Source: Stenotrophomonas sp. ISL-67 | Lineage (GTDB): Bacteria > Pseudomonadota > Gammaproteobacteria > Xanthomonadales > Xanthomonadaceae | NCBI RefSeq assembly: GCF_018612915.1 | Contig: NZ_JAGGRL010000010.1 | Span: 98,553-162,552 of the forward strand | Reading direction: 5' to 3' | Length of the DNA stretch: 64,000 nucleotides | In this document: positions 38,183 to 50,550 of the stretch, piece after piece | Layout of the letters: every line of letters starts with the position of its first letter | Position numbering within the stretch: the first letter of the stretch is position 1 | Notes under the pieces: model-generated | Seen by the model: the letters and a program-made list of their open reading frames with translations, nothing else | Told to the model about the DNA's origin: nothing | Databases searched by the model: none | Made by a program: the position numbers and the translations under genes

Positions 38183-38671
38183 TCAGCGCTTTCGATACCT
38201 GTTGAGGACAGTCTGCAGGGATTCCGCCGGCTTCGCCTTTCGCATGTCTATGCCCTCAAGTCGGGAGCTGTGCTGAAAGTTGCGTGTGCGGCTGGCTTGA
38301 AACCTGGCGGCAGGGTCACGGGCGGCGGCGACGAGCTGGATAACGGCATGGGCGAGTGCGGCGTCGTAATTGACGAGTGGTCCTTTGACTGACGTCGCGC
38401 TCATCAGAACGGTGGACAGCTTGCTTCTTACCGCTTCTGAGGCCGGGTAAGGGGCAGTGGAGCGAATCGACGGATCGCTCTTGATTGTCGTTTGGATATC
38501 GCTGACCAACGCGTAAAGAGCATCCCAGCTGCGCGTCGCAACTGTCAGTCCGAGTGCCGCGCTCAGTGACGCTTTAAGCACGTTGAAGTGTCCCAGCATT
38601 CTCAGCTCAGACGGTGTGTCGACCGACAGGAAGTCTGCGACCGTTGGCGAGGGGGAAGCAGTTGGGTTCAT
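38183..38671 (-). CDS. Predicted Fic antitoxin, YhfG-like C-terminus on a longer protein
   Basis: A 162-aa protein. Its last 40 residues (RNFQHSSRLEGIDM at 130-143) match the class I Fic inhibitory motif S/TxxxE(G/N), with S135, E139 and G140, and look like the small antitoxin YhfG. The first ~115 residues, containing HFNVLKASLSAALGLTVATR, are unrecognised and helical in character. YhfG and VbhA are only about 55-65 aa, so this is unusually long. The ATG at 38671 has AGGAG 8-9 nt upstream; an earlier ATG at 38746 would sit at the probable transcription start. Confidence 0.75.
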   Translation of the reverse strand: MNPTASPSPTVADFLSVDTPSELRMLGHFNVLKASLSAALGLTVATRSWDALYALVSDIQTTIKSDPSIRSTAPYPASEAVRSKLSTVLMSATSVKGPLVNYDAALAHAVIQLVAAARDPAARFQASRTRNFQHSSRLEGIDMRKAKPAESLQTVLNRYRKR

Positions 38672-38752
38672 GTCACGTGCTCCTGCAGGGGTCAGGACGC
38701 CACCGACAAGTGAGGCGGCCGTGCCCGCGGGGAACATCGCTGGCATGCCCTC

Positions 38753-38758
38753 ATTATA
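38753..38758 (-). promoter_or_regulatory. -10 box for the Fic antitoxin-toxin operon
   Basis: On the minus strand the sequence reads TATAAT, a perfect -10, 82 bp before the chosen antitoxin start. The -35 region is weak (TTTCTG/CTTTCT). It lies just past the rpfB terminator hairpin, so the module seems to have its own promoter. Confidence 0.6.
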
Positions 38759-38783
38759 CCGTCCACGCAGGAGGCAGAAAGCA

Positions 38784-38815
38784 GAACGCCCGCGAGTCTG
38801 ACCTCGCGGGCGTTC
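38784..38815 (-). terminator. Hairpin terminator after rpfB
   Basis: GAACGCCCGCGAG (38784-38796) pairs perfectly with CTCGCGGGCGTTC (38803-38815) around a 6-nt loop, giving a 13-bp stem. On the minus strand it is followed by TGCTTTCTG, a modest U-rich tail. It begins 22 nt beyond the rpfB stop and should reduce read-through into the Fic genes and rpfF. Confidence 0.75.
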
Positions 38816-38837
38816 CGGTGTTGCATGTGGCTGGCCG

Positions 38838-40514
38838 TTACGCCGCCGGTGCGTCGCGCAGTTCGCGGCGCAGAATCTTGCCGACGTTGGTCTTCGGCAG
38901 TTCCTTGCGGAATTCGACGATTTTCGGGTGCTTGTAGCCGGTCAGGTTGGCGCGGGCGTGTTCCTTGACCATCTCGGCGGTCAGGTTCGGGTCCTTCTTG
39001 ACGATCACCACTTTGACCACTTCGCCGGATTTTTCATCCGGTACGCCCACGGCGGCCACTTCCAGCACGCCGGGCATCATCGCGATGACGTCTTCGACTT
39101 CGTTCGGGTACACGTTGAAGCCGGACACCAGGATCATGTCCTTCTTGCGGTCCACGATGTAGAAGAAGCCGTGCTCGTCCATGCGCGCCATGTCGCCGGT
39201 ATGCAGCCAGCCCTCCGCGTCGATCGCCGCGGCGGTGTCTTCCGGGCGCTGCCAGTAGCCCTTCATCACCTGCGGGCCGCGGATGCACAGTTCGCCGACG
39301 TCGCCAGCGGGCAGGGTGACGCCATTGTCGTCCTTCACGCAGGCGTCGGTGGACGGAATCGGCAGGCCGATCGCGCCGTTGTACTCGGCCAGGGTGAGCG
39401 GGTTGATGCAGGCTGCCGGCGAAGTCTCGGTCAGGCCGTAGGCTTCGACCAGGGTAACGCCGGTGGTTTTCTTCCAGCGCTCGGCCACGGCACGCTGCAC
39501 CGCCATGCCGCCCCCCAGGGTGACCTTCAGCGAGGAGAAATCCACCTCGTCGAAGCCGGGGGTGTTGAGCAGGCCGTTGAACAGCGTGTTGACGCCGGTG
39601 ATGGCGGTGAAGCGGGTCGCCTTGAGCTCCTTGACGAAGCCCTTCATGTCGCGCGGGTTGGTGATCAGGTGGTTGCAGCCACCGAATTTCATGAAGACCA
39701 GGCCGTTCGCCGTCAATGCGAAGATGTGGTACAGCGGCAGGGCGGTGATGATCCACTCCTTGCCCATTTCAATCCCCGACGCGGAGATCCACGCCGAGGC
39801 CTGCTGCATGTTGGCGACCAGGTTGCGGTTGGTCAGCATGGCGCCCTTGGCCACGCCGGTGGTGCCGCCGGTGTATTGCAGGAAGGCCACGTCGTCGTGG
39901 TCCAGCTCCACCTTCGGCAGGGTGTGGCCGCTGCCCAGCTTCAGCGCCTGGTTGAAGCGGATGGCACCGCGCAGGGTGTAGTTGGGCACCATCTTCTTGA
40001 TGTACTTCAGCACGAAGTTCACCACCACGCCCTTCAGGCCGAGCATGTCGCCCAGGCCGGTGGTGATGACCTGCTTGATCGGGGTGTCGGCGATGACCTG
40101 CTGCACGGTGTCGCCGAAGTTGTCCACGACCACGAGTACCGACGCGCCGGAATCGACCAGCTGGTGCTTGAGCTCGCGGGCGGTGTACAGCGGGTTGACG
40201 TTGACCACGGTCAGGCCGGCGCGCAGCACACCGAAGGTGGCCACCGGGTACTGCAGGCAGTTGGGCATCATCAGGGCGACGCGGTCGCCCTTCTTGAGCT
40301 GCAGTTCGCCCAGCAGGTAGGCGGCGAACTGTTCGACCAGGGCATCGGTTTCACCGTAGGTGAGCACCTTGCCGAAGCTGGAGTAGGCGGGGCGGTCACG
40401 GAACCTGGCCACCGACGTGTCGAATACGGCCGATACCGAATGGAACTCGTTGACGTCGATTTCGGCGGGTACGCCGTTCGGATAGCTCTGCAGCCAGGGA
40501 CGTTCCAGACTCAT
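38838..40514 (-). CDS. rpfB: Long-chain fatty-acid CoA ligase RpfB
   Basis: A 558-aa AMP-forming acyl-CoA synthetase (FadD type). The P-loop is [15 protein letters not shown], the adenylate motif is YGLTETSP and the hinge is [20 protein letters not shown]. In Xanthomonas RpfB activates free fatty acids and takes part in DSF turnover. In related genomes it is directly upstream of rpfF; here about 1.5 kb with a terminator and the Fic genes separate them. The start at 40514 ([12 protein letters not shown]) is the family start. Confidence 0.95.
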   Translation of the reverse strand: MSLERPWLQSYPNGVPAEIDVNEFHSVSAVFDTSVARFRDRPAYSSFGKVLTYGETDALVEQFAAYLLGELQLKKGDRVALMMPNCLQYPVATFGVLRAGLTVVNVNPLYTARELKHQLVDSGASVLVVVDNFGDTVQQVIADTPIKQVITTGLGDMLGLKGVVVNFVLKYIKKMVPNYTLRGAIRFNQALKLGSGHTLPKVELDHDDVAFLQYTGGTTGVAKGAMLTNRNLVANMQQASAWISASGIEMGKEWIITALPLYHIFALTANGLVFMKFGGCNHLITNPRDMKGFVKELKATRFTAITGVNTLFNGLLNTPGFDEVDFSSLKVTLGGGMAVQRAVAERWKKTTGVTLVEAYGLTETSPAACINPLTLAEYNGAIGLPIPSTDACVKDDNGVTLPAGDVGELCIRGPQVMKGYWQRPEDTAAAIDAEGWLHTGDMARMDEHGFFYIVDRKKDMILVSGFNVYPNEVEDVIAMMPGVLEVAAVGVPDEKSGEVVKVVIVKKDPNLTAEMVKEHARANLTGYKHPKIVEFRKELPKTNVGKILRRELRDAPAA

Positions 40515-40667
40515 TATTCCCCCTCCAGGAAACGTTGATGGTGTGATGCTGACGGAGAGTATCCGTCGTTTCGGTCCCCGGCAGCATACCGGTCCGAATG
40601 GAAAACGCGAAGAGCCCGTGAATATCGCGTGCAGGCGACGTGTAGAACGGTGCGGGGTCCGTAAGGA

Positions 40668-40728
40668 GCCGGCCAGAGGCCGGCTCTACGAAGCGCGGGG
40701 GGACCCGGGAGCCGGCCAGAGGCCGGCG

Positions 40729-40735
<7 letters not shown>
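40668..40735. repeat. Two SMAG-type palindromes downstream of acnA
   Basis: GCCGGCCAGAGGCCGGCTCTAC at about 40670-40688 and GCCGGCCAGAGGCCGGCGCTAC at 40711-40732. Both read GTAG on the minus strand. The GTAG of the second one contains the acnA stop codon (TAG at 40731-40729). They lie between the rpfB start and the acnA end. Confidence 0.85.
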
Positions 40736-43482
<2,747 letters not shown>

Positions 43483-43619
43483 GCGGGGTGACTCCTCTTG
43501 CGGATGGCTTGCAGTGGCCCGTTCGGGCCTGCTTGCGGTTGCCGGTGCGCCGACGGCCCGGCAGTCGGACTGAGTATGAACCATTCAGCCGGACGCGGTC
43601 GGTGGCAGGGTTCTCAGGC

Positions 43620-43635
43620 TACATACAAATATGTA
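43620..43635. promoter_or_regulatory. Perfect AT-rich inverted repeat between acnA and vapB
   Basis: TACATA and TATGTA flank a CAAA centre. It lies in the 278-bp divergent region and shares the TATGTA half-site with the sequence at the vapB promoter, so it may be a second binding site for VapB/VapC, or an acnA operator. Role inferred. Confidence 0.45.
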
Positions 43636-43723
43636 TCGCCGATGTCATCGATAAGGCGGATCCTTTGCGCGGTATGGGCCTTGGCTGGCTGAACAACGCT
43701 GCAGTGGAAGTATGTCCGGGGAA

Positions 43724-43744
43724 GTATGTATAATTTGTGCATAC
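43724..43744 (+). promoter_or_regulatory. vapB promoter with overlapping operator
   Basis: TATAAT at 43729-43734 is a perfect -10. It lies inside GTATG...CATAC, inverted arms at 43724-43728 and 43740-43744. The direct repeats AAGTATGT at 43708 and 43722 add to the pattern. This fits autorepression by the antitoxin-toxin complex. The vapB start with GGAGGG follows at 43761. Confidence 0.65.
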
Positions 43745-43760
43745 TTTGGAGGGCCTACCA

Positions 43761-43985
43761 ATGGAAGCCACCGTTGCAGAACGCGGACAGATCACCTTGC
43801 CCAAGGCGGTCCGCGATGCGCTTGGCCTGACCAAGGGCACCCAGTTGAAGGTGGAGCTCGAGGGCAGCCGCATCATCCTGCGCAAGAGCGTGGACGATGC
43901 CATTTCGCGTGCCCGTGGCAAGTTCGCGCTGGACGGCTTCGATTCGGCCGAGGCAGCCGTGCGCGCCGTGCGCGACGAGGAATGA
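43761..43985 (+). CDS. vapB: AbrB-type antitoxin (VapB)
   Basis: A 74-aa swapped-hairpin AbrB protein: MEATVAERGQITLPKAVRDA then LGLTKGTQLKVELEGSRI is the DNA-binding half, and the C-terminal ARGKFALDGFDSAEAAVRAV should neutralise the toxin. The ATG at 43761 is chosen with GGAGGG 7 nt upstream. The vapC start is 8 nt after the stop. The pair lies between two aconitase genes. Confidence 0.9.
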   Translation: MEATVAERGQITLPKAVRDALGLTKGTQLKVELEGSRIILRKSVDDAISRARGKFALDGFDSAEAAVRAVRDEE

Positions 43986-43992
43986 TCGCCGC

Positions 43993-44391
43993 ATGATCGC
44001 CGTCGATTCCCCGGTCCTGATCGAACTGCTAAGCAACGGCCCGCAGGCCGATGCCGTGGAAGCCTGCCTGCGCCAGAGCCTGGTCGGCGGCCGCGTGGTC
44101 ATCTGCGGGGTGGTGCTGGCCGAGATCTGCACCGCGCTGCGCGGCGGAGCCGAGGTGCAGGAAGCGCTGGAAGAAATGGGTATCCATTTCAGCCCGCTGG
44201 AAGCCAAGTCAGCCTTGCGCGCCGGCGAGATGCACCGCCGCCACCGCCAGCGCGGTACCGGCAAGCGCGGCATCGATGATTTCATGGTCGGCGCGCATGC
44301 CCTGCTGCAGTGCGACGGCCTGATCACCTGGAACGACAAATTTTACCGCGACTACTTCAAGGGCCTGAAGCTGATCGTGCCGAACGCCTGA
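43993..44391 (+). CDS. vapC: PIN-domain ribonuclease toxin (VapC)
   Basis: A 132-aa PIN-domain protein. The acidic metal-binding set is visible: D5 ([13 protein letters not shown]), E44 ([12 protein letters not shown]) and D95/D96 ([14 protein letters not shown]), with a further D115 in TWNDKFY. VapC toxins are Mg-dependent ribonucleases, often cutting initiator tRNA. Paired with the AbrB-type antitoxin. It ends 61 bp before acnB on the same strand. Confidence 0.92.
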   Translation: MIAVDSPVLIELLSNGPQADAVEACLRQSLVGGRVVICGVVLAEICTALRGGAEVQEALEEMGIHFSPLEAKSALRAGEMHRRHRQRGTGKRGIDDFMVGAHALLQCDGLITWNDKFYRDYFKGLKLIVPNA

Positions 44392-44452
44392 GCCCGTTAC
44401 TCAACCGCCGTATTCAACCGAAGTTTATTCAAAGAATTTCCCGGGAGTTGTC

Positions 44453-47038
44453 ATGTTGGAAGCCTACCGCCACCACGTAGCCGAGCGCGCCGCGCTTGGC
44501 ATCCCGCCGCTGCCGCTGAGCGCCCAGCAGACGGCCGACGTCATTGAACTGCTGAAGAACCCGCCGGCCGGCGAGGCCGGGTTTCTGCTCGACCTGCTCA
44601 CCCTCCGCGTTCCCGCCGGCGTCGATGACGCGGCCAAGGTCAAGGCCTCGTACCTGGCCGCCATCGCCTTCGGCAGCGAAACCAACGCGCTGATCCCGCG
44701 CGAGCGCGCCACCGAGCTGCTGGGCACCATGCTGGGCGGCTACAACGTCGCACCGCTGGTCCAGCTGCTGGACGATGCCGCCGTCGGTGCGATCGCCGCC
44801 ACTGCGCTGAAGAACACCCTGCTGGTCTTCGATGCCTTCCACGATGTGCAGGAAAAGGCCAAGGCCGGCAATGCGAACGCCCAGGGCGTGCTGCAGAGCT
44901 GGGCCGATGCCGAGTGGTTCACCAGCCGACCGGAAGTGCCGCAGAGCCTGACCATCACCGTGCTCAAGGTGACCGGCGAAACCAACACCGACGACCTGTC
45001 GCCGGCCCCGGACGCCACCACCCGCCCGGACATCCCGCTGCACGCGCTGGCGATGCTGAAGAACAAGCGCGATGGCATCGAGCCGGAAGAAGACGGCAAG
45101 CGTGGCCCGGTCAAGTTCATCGAGTCGTTGAAGGACAAGGGCCACCTGGTGGCCTACGTGGGCGACGTGGTCGGTACCGGTTCGAGCCGCAAGTCGGCCA
45201 CCAACTCGGTGCTGTGGTTCACCGGCGAAGACATTCCGTTCATTCCGAACAAGCGTTTCGGTGGCGTGTGCCTGGGTTCGAAGATTGCCCCGATCTTCTA
45301 CAACACCATGGAAGACGCCGGCGCGCTGCCGATCGAGCTGGACGTGTCGCAGATGAACATGGGCGACGTGGTCGAACTGCGTCCCTATGACGGCAAGGCC
45401 CTGAAGGATGGCCAGGTCATCGCCGAGTTCCAGGTGAAGTCCGACGTGCTGTTCGACGAAGTGCGCGCCGGTGGCCGCATTCCGCTGATCATCGGCCGTG
45501 GCCTGACCGCCAAGGCGCGCGAAGCGCTGGGCCTGGCCCCGACCGACCTGTTCCGCCTGCCGATGGACCCGCCGGACACCGGCAAGGGCTTCTCGCTGGC
45601 GCAGAAGATGGTCGGCCGCGCCTGTGGCCTGCCGGAAGGCCAGGGCATGCGTCCGGGCACCTACTGCGAACCGAAGATGACCTCGGTGGGCTCGCAGGAC
45701 ACCACTGGCCCGATGACCCGCGACGAGTTGAAGGACCTGGCGTGCCTGGGCTTCTCGGCCGACCTGGTGATGCAGTCGTTCTGCCACACTGCCGCGTACC
45801 CGAAGCCGGTGGACGTCAAGACCCACCACACGCTGCCGGAATTCATCTCCACCCGTGGCGGCGTCTCGCTGCGCCCGGGCGACGGCGTGATCCACAGCTG
45901 GCTCAACCGCATGTTGCTGCCCGACACCGTGGGCACCGGCGGCGATTCGCACACCCGTTTCCCGGTGGGTATTTCGTTCCCGGCCGGTTCGGGCCTGGTC
46001 GCCTTCGCCGCTGCCACCGGCGTGATGCCGCTGGACATGCCCGAATCGGTGTTGGTCCGCTTCAAGGGCCAGATGCAGCCGGGCGTGACCCTGCGTGACC
46101 TGGTCAACGCGATCCCGCTGTATGCGATCAAGTCGGGCCTGCTGACCGTGGCCAAGGCCGGCAAGAAGAACATCTTCTCCGGCCGCATCCTGGAAATCGA
46201 AGGTCTGCCGGACCTGAAGGTCGAGCAGGCATTCGAACTGTCCGATGCCTCGGCCGAACGTTCGGCGGCCGGTTGCTCGGTGCACCTGAACAAGGAGCCG
46301 ATCATCGAGTACCTCACCAGCAACATCACGCTGCTGAAGTGGATGATCGCCGAGGGTTACCAGGACGCGCGTTCGCTGGCGCGCCGCATTGAGAAGATGG
46401 AAGCCTGGCTGGCCAACCCGGAGCTGCTGCAGCCGGATGCCGACGCCGAGTACGCCGCCGTCATCGAGATCGACCTGGCCGACATCCACGAGCCGATCGT
46501 GGCCTGCCCGAACGATCCGGACGACGTCAAGACGCTGTCGGACGTGGCCGGTGCGGCCATCGATGAAGTCTTCATCGGTTCGTGCATGACCAACATCGGT
46601 CACTTCCGTGCGGCGGCGAAGCTGCTGGAAGGCAAGCGCGACATCCCGACCAAGCTGTGGGTGGCCCCGCCGACCAAGATGGATGCCTCGGAGCTGACCA
46701 AGGAAGGCCACTACGGCACCTTCGGCACCGCTGGTGCGCGCATGGAAATGCCGGGCTGCTCGCTGTGCATGGGCAACCAGGCACAGGTGCGCGAGGGCGC
46801 AACGGTGTTCTCGACCTCGACCCGCAACTTCCCGAATCGGCTGGGCCGCAACTCAAACGTGTACCTGGGTTCGGCCGAACTGGCCGCGATCTGCTCGCGT
46901 CTGGGTCGCATCCCGACCAGGGAAGAGTACATGGCCGACATCGGCGTGCTGGATGCCAGCAGCAAGGAGATCTACCGTTACATGAACTTCGACCAGATCG
47001 AGGACTACCAGGACGTGGCCAACACGGTCGCTGCCTGA
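44453..47038 (+). CDS. acnB: Aconitate hydratase B
   Basis: An 861-aa bifunctional aconitase/2-methylisocitrate dehydratase. The N-terminal HEAT-like domain ([20 protein letters not shown]) is specific to AcnB, and the [4Fe-4S] cysteines are in [15 protein letters not shown] and [13 protein letters not shown]. It is the main TCA aconitase in gammaproteobacteria. It is separated from the AcnA-type rpfA by vapBC and is on the opposite strand to it. A strong terminator follows at 47102. Confidence 0.96.
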   Translation: MLEAYRHHVAERAALGIPPLPLSAQQTADVIELLKNPPAGEAGFLLDLLTLRVPAGVDDAAKVKASYLAAIAFGSETNALIPRERATELLGTMLGGYNVAPLVQLLDDAAVGAIAATALKNTLLVFDAFHDVQEKAKAGNANAQGVLQSWADAEWFTSRPEVPQSLTITVLKVTGETNTDDLSPAPDATTRPDIPLHALAMLKNKRDGIEPEEDGKRGPVKFIESLKDKGHLVAYVGDVVGTGSSRKSATNSVLWFTGEDIPFIPNKRFGGVCLGSKIAPIFYNTMEDAGALPIELDVSQMNMGDVVELRPYDGKALKDGQVIAEFQVKSDVLFDEVRAGGRIPLIIGRGLTAKAREALGLAPTDLFRLPMDPPDTGKGFSLAQKMVGRACGLPEGQGMRPGTYCEPKMTSVGSQDTTGPMTRDELKDLACLGFSADLVMQSFCHTAAYPKPVDVKTHHTLPEFISTRGGVSLRPGDGVIHSWLNRMLLPDTVGTGGDSHTRFPVGISFPAGSGLVAFAAATGVMPLDMPESVLVRFKGQMQPGVTLRDLVNAIPLYAIKSGLLTVAKAGKKNIFSGRILEIEGLPDLKVEQAFELSDASAERSAAGCSVHLNKEPIIEYLTSNITLLKWMIAEGYQDARSLARRIEKMEAWLANPELLQPDADAEYAAVIEIDLADIHEPIVACPNDPDDVKTLSDVAGAAIDEVFIGSCMTNIGHFRAAAKLLEGKRDIPTKLWVAPPTKMDASELTKEGHYGTFGTAGARMEMPGCSLCMGNQAQVREGATVFSTSTRNFPNRLGRNSNVYLGSAELAAICSRLGRIPTREEYMADIGVLDASSKEIYRYMNFDQIEDYQDVANTVAA

Positions 47039-47101
47039 GTGATGCCGGGCGCTGCCCGGCAACGGTAGCCACCGACCGTTGGTCGGTGGACGTTTGAACA
47101 A

Positions 47102-47131
47102 AACCCCCGGTGAAAACCGGGGGTTTTTGTT
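47102..47131 (+). terminator. Rho-independent terminator of acnB
   Basis: AACCCCCGG and CCGGGGGTT form a 9-bp stem around TGAAAA and are followed by TTTGTTTG, a textbook intrinsic terminator. It stands 63 nt after the acnB stop. Confidence 0.92.
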
Positions 47132-47321
47132 TGCTCACCCGTTGGTGATGTATCCGTGTCTTATCGCGTTCGCCAACAATTCGTAGCGCCGACCGTTGGT
47201 CGGCGACCGCGCGAAGCGCGGCGCAAGCATCCGAAGCCACGGCAATGCGGCGCGGATGACATCACCGACGCTGACATGCGTCCGAAGCCGCCTGTCCGGT
47301 GTGCATGGCGCCGGAACGGAG

Positions 47322-47397
47322 AGCCGTTTTTCGTTTCGGGTCATGCGTTACCGGGCGTCGAGCCGTTATCGGCAGTCGTTTGGGAACCGCCCCTACC
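47322..47397 (+). repeat. Half copy of the GTAG-ended repeat
   Basis: CGTTTTTCGTTTCGGGTCAT, GCGTTACCGGGCG and TATCGGCAGTCGTTTGGGAA followed by CCGCCCCTACC match the right half of the element at 55183-55327 and the repeat at 6224. There is no matching left terminus nearby. Confidence 0.75.
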
Positions 47398-47430
47398 GCC
47401 GCCACGCGATCCAGGTGCCAGTTTCCGACG

Positions 47431-48687
47431 TCATCCACGCGCTGGGTATCGGAACGGCCATGCGTTGTCGGCGTCGTTGCTGCGTTCTGCGCACACCGCG
47501 CGAAAGGTTTCCACGAACGCCTGCTGCAGGCGGGTCGGGTGCCAGTCTGCGCGGGTGGTCAGGCCAATGCGGCGACGCAGTTCGTCGCCGGCGCTGCCGA
47601 TTTCGCATAGAAGTCCGGCGCGGCGTTCAATCAAGAACTGGTCGCGTGACATCAGGGTGAGCCAGTCGTCTTCCAGCAGCAGGCCGCGGGTGATCAGCAC
47701 CGAGCCGCATTCGATACGCAGGCGAGGAGGTTCGTGGCCATGCTGGCGGAACATGCGCTCCCAGCGTGCCCGTACCGGGGCGCCGGTGGCGGCGATTACC
47801 CACGGGAACGCCAGAAGCCGGTCGAAGTCGAGCGGGTCGCTGCCGGCCAGCGGGTGCCCGCTGCGCGCGACGATCACCGGGTCATCATCGAACAGGCCTT
47901 CCTGCGCGACATCGCGAACGGGCAAGGTATCGCGCATCGCACCGATCAACAGGTCCAGGCTGCCTGCGCGCAGATCGCCCAGTAGTTCTGCGTAGGGCCC
48001 TTCAATCACGTTGACGGATGCACCTGGATGCGCACGGGCGAAGCGAGCCAGCACCTGCGGCAGCAGGATCGCGCGCGCCAGCGGCATCACGCCGAGCGTG
48101 ACCTTGCCGCCCTGTTCGGAGCGCAGCAGGGCCACTTCGTCCAGGCCTGCCGCCAGTTCGGACAGGGCCAGGCGCACCAGCCGCAGCATGCGCGTGGCGG
48201 CCGGGGTGGTCTGCACGGTCTTGCCGTGGCGTTCGGTGAGCGGGGTTCCAATCGCGGTGCCCAGCTCGTGCACGGCGCGGTAGATCGCCGGCTGCGAGAT
48301 GCCGGCGCGGGTGGCGGCCAGGGTGAAACTGCCGGCGTCGTCCACCGCCACCAAGGCGCGCAGTTGCCCCAAAGTGACCCGCCGCTCCACTGCGTGCAAT
48401 GCGGGCAAGCGCTGTGCACGCCGTGCCACCCGCACACCATCGGCGATGTACCCCAGTGCGCGCTCGATGCGCGGCACCAGCAGTTCAGTCGCTTCAGTGG
48501 GCGCCATGCCGCCGGGTTGGCGGTCGAACAGCGGCGCATCCAGTTGGCTCTCCAGCCGGGCAATGGCCTGGGTCAACGCTGGCTGGGACAGATTCACATG
48601 CGGTGCGGCGGCGCTGATGCCGCCGTGGTGGTGCACCGCGACCAGTGCATGCAGATGCTTCAGGTTCAGTTCGAAGGACCGGTTCAT
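47431..48687 (-). CDS. LysR-type regulator with two helix-turn-helix domains
   Basis: A 418-aa regulator, about 110 residues longer than usual. The N-terminal HTH ([20 protein letters not shown], then [18 protein letters not shown]) is followed at about residues 104-165 by a second HTH ([20 protein letters not shown], then [15 protein letters not shown]). The ligand-binding domain occupies about 190-395 ([23 protein letters not shown]). The gene is divergent from ligK and very probably controls that operon; PDC or an oxoacid could be the inducer. Start at 48687 gives the normal LysR N-terminus. Confidence 0.9.
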   Translation of the reverse strand: MNRSFELNLKHLHALVAVHHHGGISAAAPHVNLSQPALTQAIARLESQLDAPLFDRQPGGMAPTEATELLVPRIERALGYIADGVRVARRAQRLPALHAVERRVTLGQLRALVAVDDAGSFTLAATRAGISQPAIYRAVHELGTAIGTPLTERHGKTVQTTPAATRMLRLVRLALSELAAGLDEVALLRSEQGGKVTLGVMPLARAILLPQVLARFARAHPGASVNVIEGPYAELLGDLRAGSLDLLIGAMRDTLPVRDVAQEGLFDDDPVIVARSGHPLAGSDPLDFDRLLAFPWVIAATGAPVRARWERMFRQHGHEPPRLRIECGSVLITRGLLLEDDWLTLMSRDQFLIERRAGLLCEIGSAGDELRRRIGLTTRADWHPTRLQQAFVETFRAVCAERSNDADNAWPFRYPARG

Positions 48688-48697
48688 GCATCAACTA

Positions 48698-48719
48698 TAA
48701 CCAAACTCAATGGGTGTTA
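48698..48719. promoter_or_regulatory. Candidate LysR operator between the regulator and ligK
   Basis: TAACC at 48698-48702 and GTTA at 48716-48719 form a loose inverted repeat (TAAC...GTTA) in the 101-bp divergent gap. It is close to the regulator's start, as expected for autoregulation. The ligK side has no clear -10 match. Confidence 0.4.
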
Positions 48720-48788
48720 CGGAAATCGATCTTGAGGGGGTCGGCGTTCGCGGACAAGACTGCATCATCGTCATTGAAGGATGGATGG

Positions 48789-49460
48789 ATGTCCCGCGTC
48801 GTCACCCACGTCGAACGTGCCGTTGCCGGTGCGATCCAAACCCTGGCCCAGGCCGGCGTTGCCACCGCGCACGAGGCCCAGGGACGCAGCGGCCTGCTGC
48901 ACCCGCGCCTGCGCCCGATCTACAGTGGCGCGCGCATTGCAGGCAGCGCCATCACCGTCTCGGTGCCGCCCGGCGACAACTGGATGATGCATGTGGCCAT
49001 CGAGCAGTTGCGCGAGGGCGACGTGCTGGTGGTGGCACCGACCAGCGACTGCACCGACGGTTATTTCGGCGACCTGCTGGCCACCTCGGCGCAGGTGCGC
49101 GGCTGCCGCGGGCTGGTGATCGATGCCGGCGTGCGCGATGTGCGCGACCTGACCGCGATGGGCTTTCCGGTCTGGAGCCGGGCGATCCACGCACAGGGCA
49201 CCGTCAAGGAGACGCTGGGCTCGGTGAACGTACCGGTGGTCTGCGGCGGTGCGCTGGTACACCCCGGCGACGTGGTGATCGCCGACGATGACGGCATCTG
49301 CATCGTGCCGCGTGCCGATGCCGCACGCGTGGCCGCCGAATCGCAGGCGCGCGAGGCGCGCGAGGCCGAGAAGCGCGAACGGCTGGCCAAGGGCGAGTTG
49401 GGCCTGGATATCTACGCGATGCGCGAACGCCTCGCGGCCAGGGGCCTGCGCTATGAGTAA
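48789..49460 (+). CDS. ligK: 4-Carboxy-4-hydroxy-2-oxoadipate aldolase
   Basis: A 223-aa RraA-fold class II aldolase, Mg-dependent. It splits CHA into pyruvate and oxaloacetate (and can decarboxylate oxaloacetate), the last step of protocatechuate 4,5-cleavage and gallate pathways. Matching patches are [38 protein letters not shown] followed by [11 protein letters not shown], and the tail [20 protein letters not shown]. The ATG at 48789 is preceded by GAAGGA; the longer frame is discarded. The next gene starts 8 nt before its stop. Confidence 0.92.
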   Translation: MSRVVTHVERAVAGAIQTLAQAGVATAHEAQGRSGLLHPRLRPIYSGARIAGSAITVSVPPGDNWMMHVAIEQLREGDVLVVAPTSDCTDGYFGDLLATSAQVRGCRGLVIDAGVRDVRDLTAMGFPVWSRAIHAQGTVKETLGSVNVPVVCGGALVHPGDVVIADDDGICIVPRADAARVAAESQAREAREAEKRERLAKGELGLDIYAMRERLAARGLRYE

Positions 49461-50508
49461 GGGCGTGCCCGCGATGTGGATGCGCGGTGGCACGTCCAAA
49501 GGCGGATATTTCCTGGCCACCGACCTGCCTGCCGACGCGGCCGCGCGCGATGCATTCCTGCTGCGCGCCTACGGCTCGCCAGACCCGCGCCAGATCGACG
49601 GCATGGGCGGTGCCGATCCGCTGACCTCCAAAGTCGCGGTGGTATCGCGCAGCAACCGCGTCGACGCCGACGTGGACTACCTGTTTCTGCAGGTGTTCGT
49701 CGACCAGGCCGTGGTGAGCGATGCGCAGAACTGCGGCAATCTGCTGGCCGGGGTCGGCCCGTTCGCCATCGAGCGTGGGCTGGTGCAATCCACCGGGGAG
49801 AGCACCGACGTGCGCATCTTCATGGTGAACACCGGCACGGTGGCCACCGCCAACATACTGACCCCCGGCGGCCAGGTGCGTTACGACGGCACGGCCAGGA
49901 TCGACGGCGTGCCGGGCACGGCCGCGCCGATTCCGCTGACCTTTGCCGACATTGCCGGTTCGAGCTGCGGCGCGCTGCTGCCTACGGGCAACGCGCGCGA
50001 TGTGATCGACGGGGTGGACGTCACCCTGATCGACAACGGCATGCCGTGCGTGGTGCTGCGCGCCCGCGATATGGGCGTGAGTGGCTACGAAGACCGCGCC
50101 ACGCTGGATGCCGATGACGCGCTGAAGGCACGCCTGGAGGCGATCCGCCTGCAGGCCGGCCCGCGGATGAACCTCGGCGATGTCACCGCGCAGTCGGTGC
50201 CGAAGATGATGCTGGTGGCGGCGCCGCGCGACGGTGGCGCGATCTGCGTGCGTTCGTTCATTCCGCACCGCTGCCACGCCTCGATCGGGGTGCTCGGCGC
50301 GGTCACCGTGGCAACGGCGTGCCTGCTGCCTGATTCACCGGCCAGCGCACTGGCGGTGGTGCCCGACGGCAGGCGACTGCAGCTGGACATCGAACACCCC
50401 AGCGGCAGCACCGGCTGTGTGCTGGAGCGGGATGCGCAGGGGCAGGTGGCCGCTGCGGCCATCCTGCGTACCGCCCGAAAGCTGTTCGACGGCGTGCTGT
50501 TCGACTGA
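49453..50508 (+). CDS. ligU: 4-Oxalomesaconate tautomerase, PrpF-like
   Basis: A 351-aa PrpF/diaminopimelate-epimerase-fold isomerase. The start [19 protein letters not shown] and the patches [20 protein letters not shown] and [20 protein letters not shown] match LigU/GalD enzymes that interconvert tautomers of 4-oxalomesaconate before hydration. No cysteine pair of PLP-independent racemases is needed in this family. Translationally coupled to ligK. Confidence 0.9.
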   Translation: MSKGVPAMWMRGGTSKGGYFLATDLPADAAARDAFLLRAYGSPDPRQIDGMGGADPLTSKVAVVSRSNRVDADVDYLFLQVFVDQAVVSDAQNCGNLLAGVGPFAIERGLVQSTGESTDVRIFMVNTGTVATANILTPGGQVRYDGTARIDGVPGTAAPIPLTFADIAGSSCGALLPTGNARDVIDGVDVTLIDNGMPCVVLRARDMGVSGYEDRATLDADDALKARLEAIRLQAGPRMNLGDVTAQSVPKMMLVAAPRDGGAICVRSFIPHRCHASIGVLGAVTVATACLLPDSPASALAVVPDGRRLQLDIEHPSGSTGCVLERDAQGQVAAAAILRTARKLFDGVLFD

Positions 50509-50550
50509 ATACGCGCGACGTCTCTATTCTTGTGACCTGGGAGGGTTGTT

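Larger units (their letters stand above)
47039..47430. other. 392-bp intergenic region with SMAG palindromes, terminator and a GTAG-ended half repeat
   Basis: No gene is seen. It holds, in order: a palindrome GCCGGGCGCTGCCCGGC at about 47044-47060, a GTAG hairpin (GTAGCCACCGACCGTTGGTC) at about 47066-47089, the acnB terminator, another GTAG-type hairpin (GTAGCGCCGACCGTTGGTCG) at about 47182-47206, and a right half of the TIR-bearing repeat at 47322-47397. Confidence 0.7.

Noticed and set aside
37597..38758. Prophage or integrative element carrying the Fic module
   Set aside because: No integrase, transposase, attachment-site duplication or phage gene is visible around it; only the two genes and the composition difference are seen.
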